DNA from: Natrinema soli
GTDB taxonomy: Archaea; Halobacteriota; Halobacteria; Halobacteriales; Natrialbaceae
NCBI RefSeq assembly: GCF_028618695.1
Contig: NZ_JAQIVI010000344.1
Coordinates: 1 to 7,783, forward strand
Direction of reading: 5' to 3'
Length of the DNA: 7,783 nucleotides
In this document: one piece after another, positions 6,466-7,783 of the stretch
How positions within the stretch are numbered: position 1 is the first letter of the stretch
How the letters are laid out: each line of letters begins with the position of its first letter
The notes under the pieces: model-generated
Database searches by the model: none
What the model saw: only the letters and a program-made list of their open reading frames with translations
What the model was told of the DNA's origin: nothing
Made by a program: the position numbers and the translations under genes

Positions 6466-6987
6466 ATGTGCGCGACGTTCTCCGACGACGACGTCGGCAA
6501 GCGGGTCGAAACCGCCGGCGGCGACCTGCTGGGAACCGTTCGGATGACCGAGGCCGAAACGGCCTACGTCGACGCGACCGAGGGGGCGACGGGGACGATC
6601 AGGGCGATTCTCGAGTGGGAAACCGACGAGGAGATCATCCCGATGGACGAAACCGCTGTTGCCGAGATCACCGAGACCGCGATCCGGCTCGAGGACGAGC
6701 GCTCGTCGCCCGAGGCATCGGACGACGGCGGCAGCGATCCCGTCATCGAACGCGACGAGAGTACCGACGCGCGCGACGATAGCGACGAGCAGCGGACGCT
6801 GGGTCCACAACCAGGATCGCCCGACGAGCCGGCCGAAAGCGAGGAGGGGCGGACCGGGCAGGGCCTCGAGCCGTCGACCGAGGGAATGACGGAGGCGGGC
6901 GACGAGCGGCATCCGAATACCGAGGAGGCCCCGCCGGAGGGAGACCGGACCGTCACGAAAGACCGCGGCAAGGACGAAGATCGATAA
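6466..6987 (+). CDS. PRC-barrel domain protein with long disordered acidic tail
   Basis: 173 residues from ATG 6466. The first 77 residues (MCATFSDDDVGKRVETAGGD, then LLGTVRMTE, AYVDATEGATGTIRAILEW, and TAVAEITETAIRL) have the small beta-barrel pattern of haloarchaeal PRC-barrel proteins, including the common MC-start and DDDVGK opening. PRC-barrels are small binding modules found alone or linked to RNA processing, photosynthesis and cell-division factors; no enzymatic site is known for this group. Residues 78-173 are low in hydrophobics and rich in Glu, Asp, Ser, Pro and Gly, ending in a charged DRGKDEDR. The frame is open much further upstream, but that part shadows the kinase gene, so the start is set by the domain boundary. 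No convincing box A precedes it (GTTTGC near 6437-6442 at best), so it may be read through from the kinase gene 157 bases upstream. Confidence 0.8.
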   Translation: MCATFSDDDVGKRVETAGGDLLGTVRMTEAETAYVDATEGATGTIRAILEWETDEEIIPMDETAVAEITETAIRLEDERSSPEASDDGGSDPVIERDESTDARDDSDEQRTLGPQPGSPDEPAESEEGRTGQGLEPSTEGMTEAGDERHPNTEEAPPEGDRTVTKDRGKDEDR

Positions 6988-6994
6988 TCAAGAC

Positions 6995-7001
6995 ATATTT
7001 A
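6995..7001 (+). promoter_or_regulatory. TATA-like box just after the PRC-barrel stop
   Basis: ATATTTA begins 8 bases after the PRC-barrel stop codon. Read on the plus strand it predicts a transcript start near 7025 running into the repeat region; no accepted gene follows in that direction. Read on the minus strand (TAAATAT) it would drive antisense RNA into the PRC-barrel gene. AT-rich DNA after a stop can also be part of a terminator, so this is uncertain. Confidence 0.3.
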
Positions 7002-7096
7002 CCGAGCAAGGCATTTGGAAGTGAGTTCGATGGAAGAAGTGTCCTGCTCTCGCGGCACCAAGGAATCCCCACGCCCTCCCGAGCCGATTTCTCCTC

Positions 7097-7116
7097 ACGG
7101 GTGCGATGGCACCTGT
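7097..7116. repeat. 8-bp hairpin between direct repeats
   Basis: ACGGGTGC (7097-7104) pairs with GCACCTGT (7109-7116) around the loop GATG: seven Watson-Crick pairs and one G-U if transcribed on the plus strand. TCACGGGT occurs as a direct repeat at 7095-7102 and 7117-7124, overlapping the 5' arm and following the 3' arm. Confidence 0.6.
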
Positions 7117-7170
7117 TCACGGGTCACTTCGTTCCCCGTTCACCTTGCGGTTCTCGCTTCTGACGGTCGC

Positions 7171-7284
7171 TCACGGCTCGTTCCACTCACCGTTCGCGTT
7201 CCCGCGGTTCTCGCTCACTCTGTTCGCTCACGGCTCGTTCCACTCACCGTTCGCGTCCCCGCGGTTCTCGCTCACTCTGTTCGC
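7171..7284. repeat. 57-bp tandem duplication
   Basis: Two adjacent 57-bp copies (7171-7227 and 7228-7284) differ at a single base (T at 7200, C at 7257). A more degenerate related segment precedes them from about 7117. The unit is itself made of TTC, CTCAC and CGTTC-type words, a pattern I associate with haloarchaeal intergenic repeats. Near identity suggests recent duplication. Confidence 0.9.
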
Positions 7285-7315
7285 TCCGAACCGCGCGTCG
7301 CTCCGAACCGCGCTT
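7282..7315. repeat. 17-bp tandem repeat
   Basis: CGCTCCGAACCGCGC occurs at 7282-7296 and again at 7299-7313, a 17-bp period directly abutting the 57-bp duplication. Confidence 0.85.
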
Positions 7316-7341
7316 CCGTCGTACGATCAGGTGTGCAATGA

Positions 7342-7382
7342 CGTTCAGCGGCTACCATATCCGGAAACCCCCACGCTGAACG
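7342..7382. repeat. Perfect 9-bp inverted repeat with 23-base loop
   Basis: CGTTCAGCG (7342-7350) and CGCTGAACG (7374-7382) are exact inverted copies. They end about 50 bases beyond the stop of the convergent VOC gene, so on the minus strand this could be a transcript-end hairpin. Its lack of a T tract and its closeness to the tandem repeats also allow a mobile-element end. Confidence 0.65.
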
Positions 7383-7434
7383 GGGCAGCCGAACGCGACT
7401 CCGCACTCCCCCGCGACCAGCCGCGCTCTTCGAG

Positions 7435-7783
7435 TCAGTCCGCGTCCGACCCGACGTTCGGCCCATCGAACGCCGGTAACCGCGCCTCGACCTCCTCGCG
7501 TTCGTCCTCGAGCCACTCCGGGAGCGTCAGCCGCCCTCCTAACTCGTCGAGCGTCTCGTCGTCCGTGAAACCGGGACCGGTCGTCGCCATCTCGAAGAGG
7601 ACGCCGCCCGGCTCGCGGACGTAGATCGACTGAAAGTACTTCCGGTCGATGACCGCCGAGGGGGCCAGCCCCTGCTCGGCGAAGGCCTCACGCCACTCCT
7701 CCTGTTCGTCGACGCTCTCGGCCGCGAACGCGACGTGGTGGACCGTCCCGACGCCCATCCGCCCGCGGCCGGCGTCGGTCTCG
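7435..7783 (-). CDS. Ring-cleaving dioxygenase/glyoxalase-type (VOC) protein, C-terminal part
   Basis: The gene runs off the right edge; 115 C-terminal residues and a TGA stop are visible. The pieces GRMGVGTVHHVAFAAES, EWREAFAEQGLAPS, VIDRKYFQSIYVREPGG, VLFEMATTGPGF and LGGRLTLPEWLE match the second VOC domain of MhqO/YkcA-like proteins. In this family the His of TVHHVAF and the Glu of VLFEMAT belong to the metal site, and both are present. Members cleave hydroquinones or catechol-like rings, or act in quinone and aldehyde detoxification; the substrate cannot be told here. The ATG at 7758 is internal, because family sequence (ETDAGRGR) continues upstream of it to the window edge. The last residues (NVGSDAD) are a variable acidic tail. 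It is convergent with the PRC-barrel gene across the repeat-rich gap. Confidence 0.88.
   Translation of the reverse strand, partial: ETDAGRGRMGVGTVHHVAFAAESVDEQEEWREAFAEQGLAPSAVIDRKYFQSIYVREPGGVLFEMATTGPGFTDDETLDELGGRLTLPEWLEDEREEVEARLPAFDGPNVGSDAD

Larger units (their letters stand above)
6988..7434. other. 447-base gene-free region between convergent genes, repeat-rich
   Basis: It lies between the stops of two genes that point toward each other, so neither needs a promoter here. Open frames crossing it give Ser/Arg-rich repetitive translations unlike the acidic proteins around it, and I do not accept them as genes. The region holds a TATA-like box, a stretch resembling an insertion-sequence end, a hairpin, a 57-bp tandem duplication, a 17-bp tandem repeat and a 9-bp inverted repeat. 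No tRNA or rRNA pattern was seen. Confidence 0.7.

Noticed and set aside
7118..7284. Possible CRISPR array from the repeated units
   Set aside because: Copies abut directly with no unique spacers, and the unit is 57 bp.
7015..7341. 108-codon frame in the convergent gap, and the overlapping 172-codon frame from 7106
   Set aside because: Both translate the 57-bp DNA repeat into duplicated Ser/Phe/Arg/Val-rich peptides, lack acidic composition and match no family I know.
6988..7434. tRNA or other structured RNA gene in the gap
   Set aside because: No cloverleaf, T-loop or anticodon-arm pattern was found; only simple hairpins.

Overview
The window looks like chromosomal DNA of a haloarchaeon. 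It is GC-rich with many CTCGAG sites, the predicted proteins are very acidic (Asp/Glu-rich, few Lys), there is a Tat-type lipoprotein with a lipobox, and several genes have an AT-rich box A about 27 bases before the ATG, as expected for leaderless archaeal transcripts. The style resembles the Natrialba/Natrinema/Haloterrigena group, but the genus is inference.

Layout: (1) 2-415, + strand, the C-terminal part of a CitE-like (HpcH/HpaI aldolase family) CoA-ester lyase, followed by (2) 539-1795, +, a complete glutamate dehydrogenase. The 123-base gap holds a strong TATA box and a 17-codon mini-ORF. The pair fits the haloarchaeal methylaspartate cycle of acetyl-CoA assimilation. (3) 2031-2810, +, a Tat lipoprotein of a haloarchaeal family (probably DUF6517) with a repeat-built acidic tail. 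(4) 2900-4042, -, a complete acyl-CoA dehydrogenase, convergent with the lipoprotein. (5) 4100-5278, -, a multi-pass membrane protein (possibly the DUF7544 type) whose last membrane segments are built from short DNA repeats and which ends in an Asp/Gly/Trp tail. (6) 5499-6308, +, a minimal RIO/Bud32-like protein kinase, divergent from (5). (7) 6466-6987, +, a PRC-barrel domain protein with a long disordered acidic tail. (8) 7435-7783, -, the C-terminal part of a ring-cleaving dioxygenase/glyoxalase-type (VOC) protein running off the window.

The metabolic genes (lyase, glutamate dehydrogenase, acyl-CoA dehydrogenase) point to CoA-ester and amino-acid carbon flow. The membrane protein, kinase and PRC-barrel genes form a separate block of unknown, possibly signalling or envelope-related, role.

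The 447-base space between the convergent PRC-barrel and VOC genes (6988-7434) is the least ordinary stretch. It has no credible gene, yet carries a TATA-like box, an 8-bp hairpin between two 8-base direct repeats, a 57-bp tandem duplication, a 17-bp tandem repeat and a perfect 9-bp inverted repeat. It may be a mobile-element remnant or a small-RNA locus. I found no CRISPR array, tRNA, rRNA or intact transposase gene, and no clear evidence of a wholly new multi-gene system.
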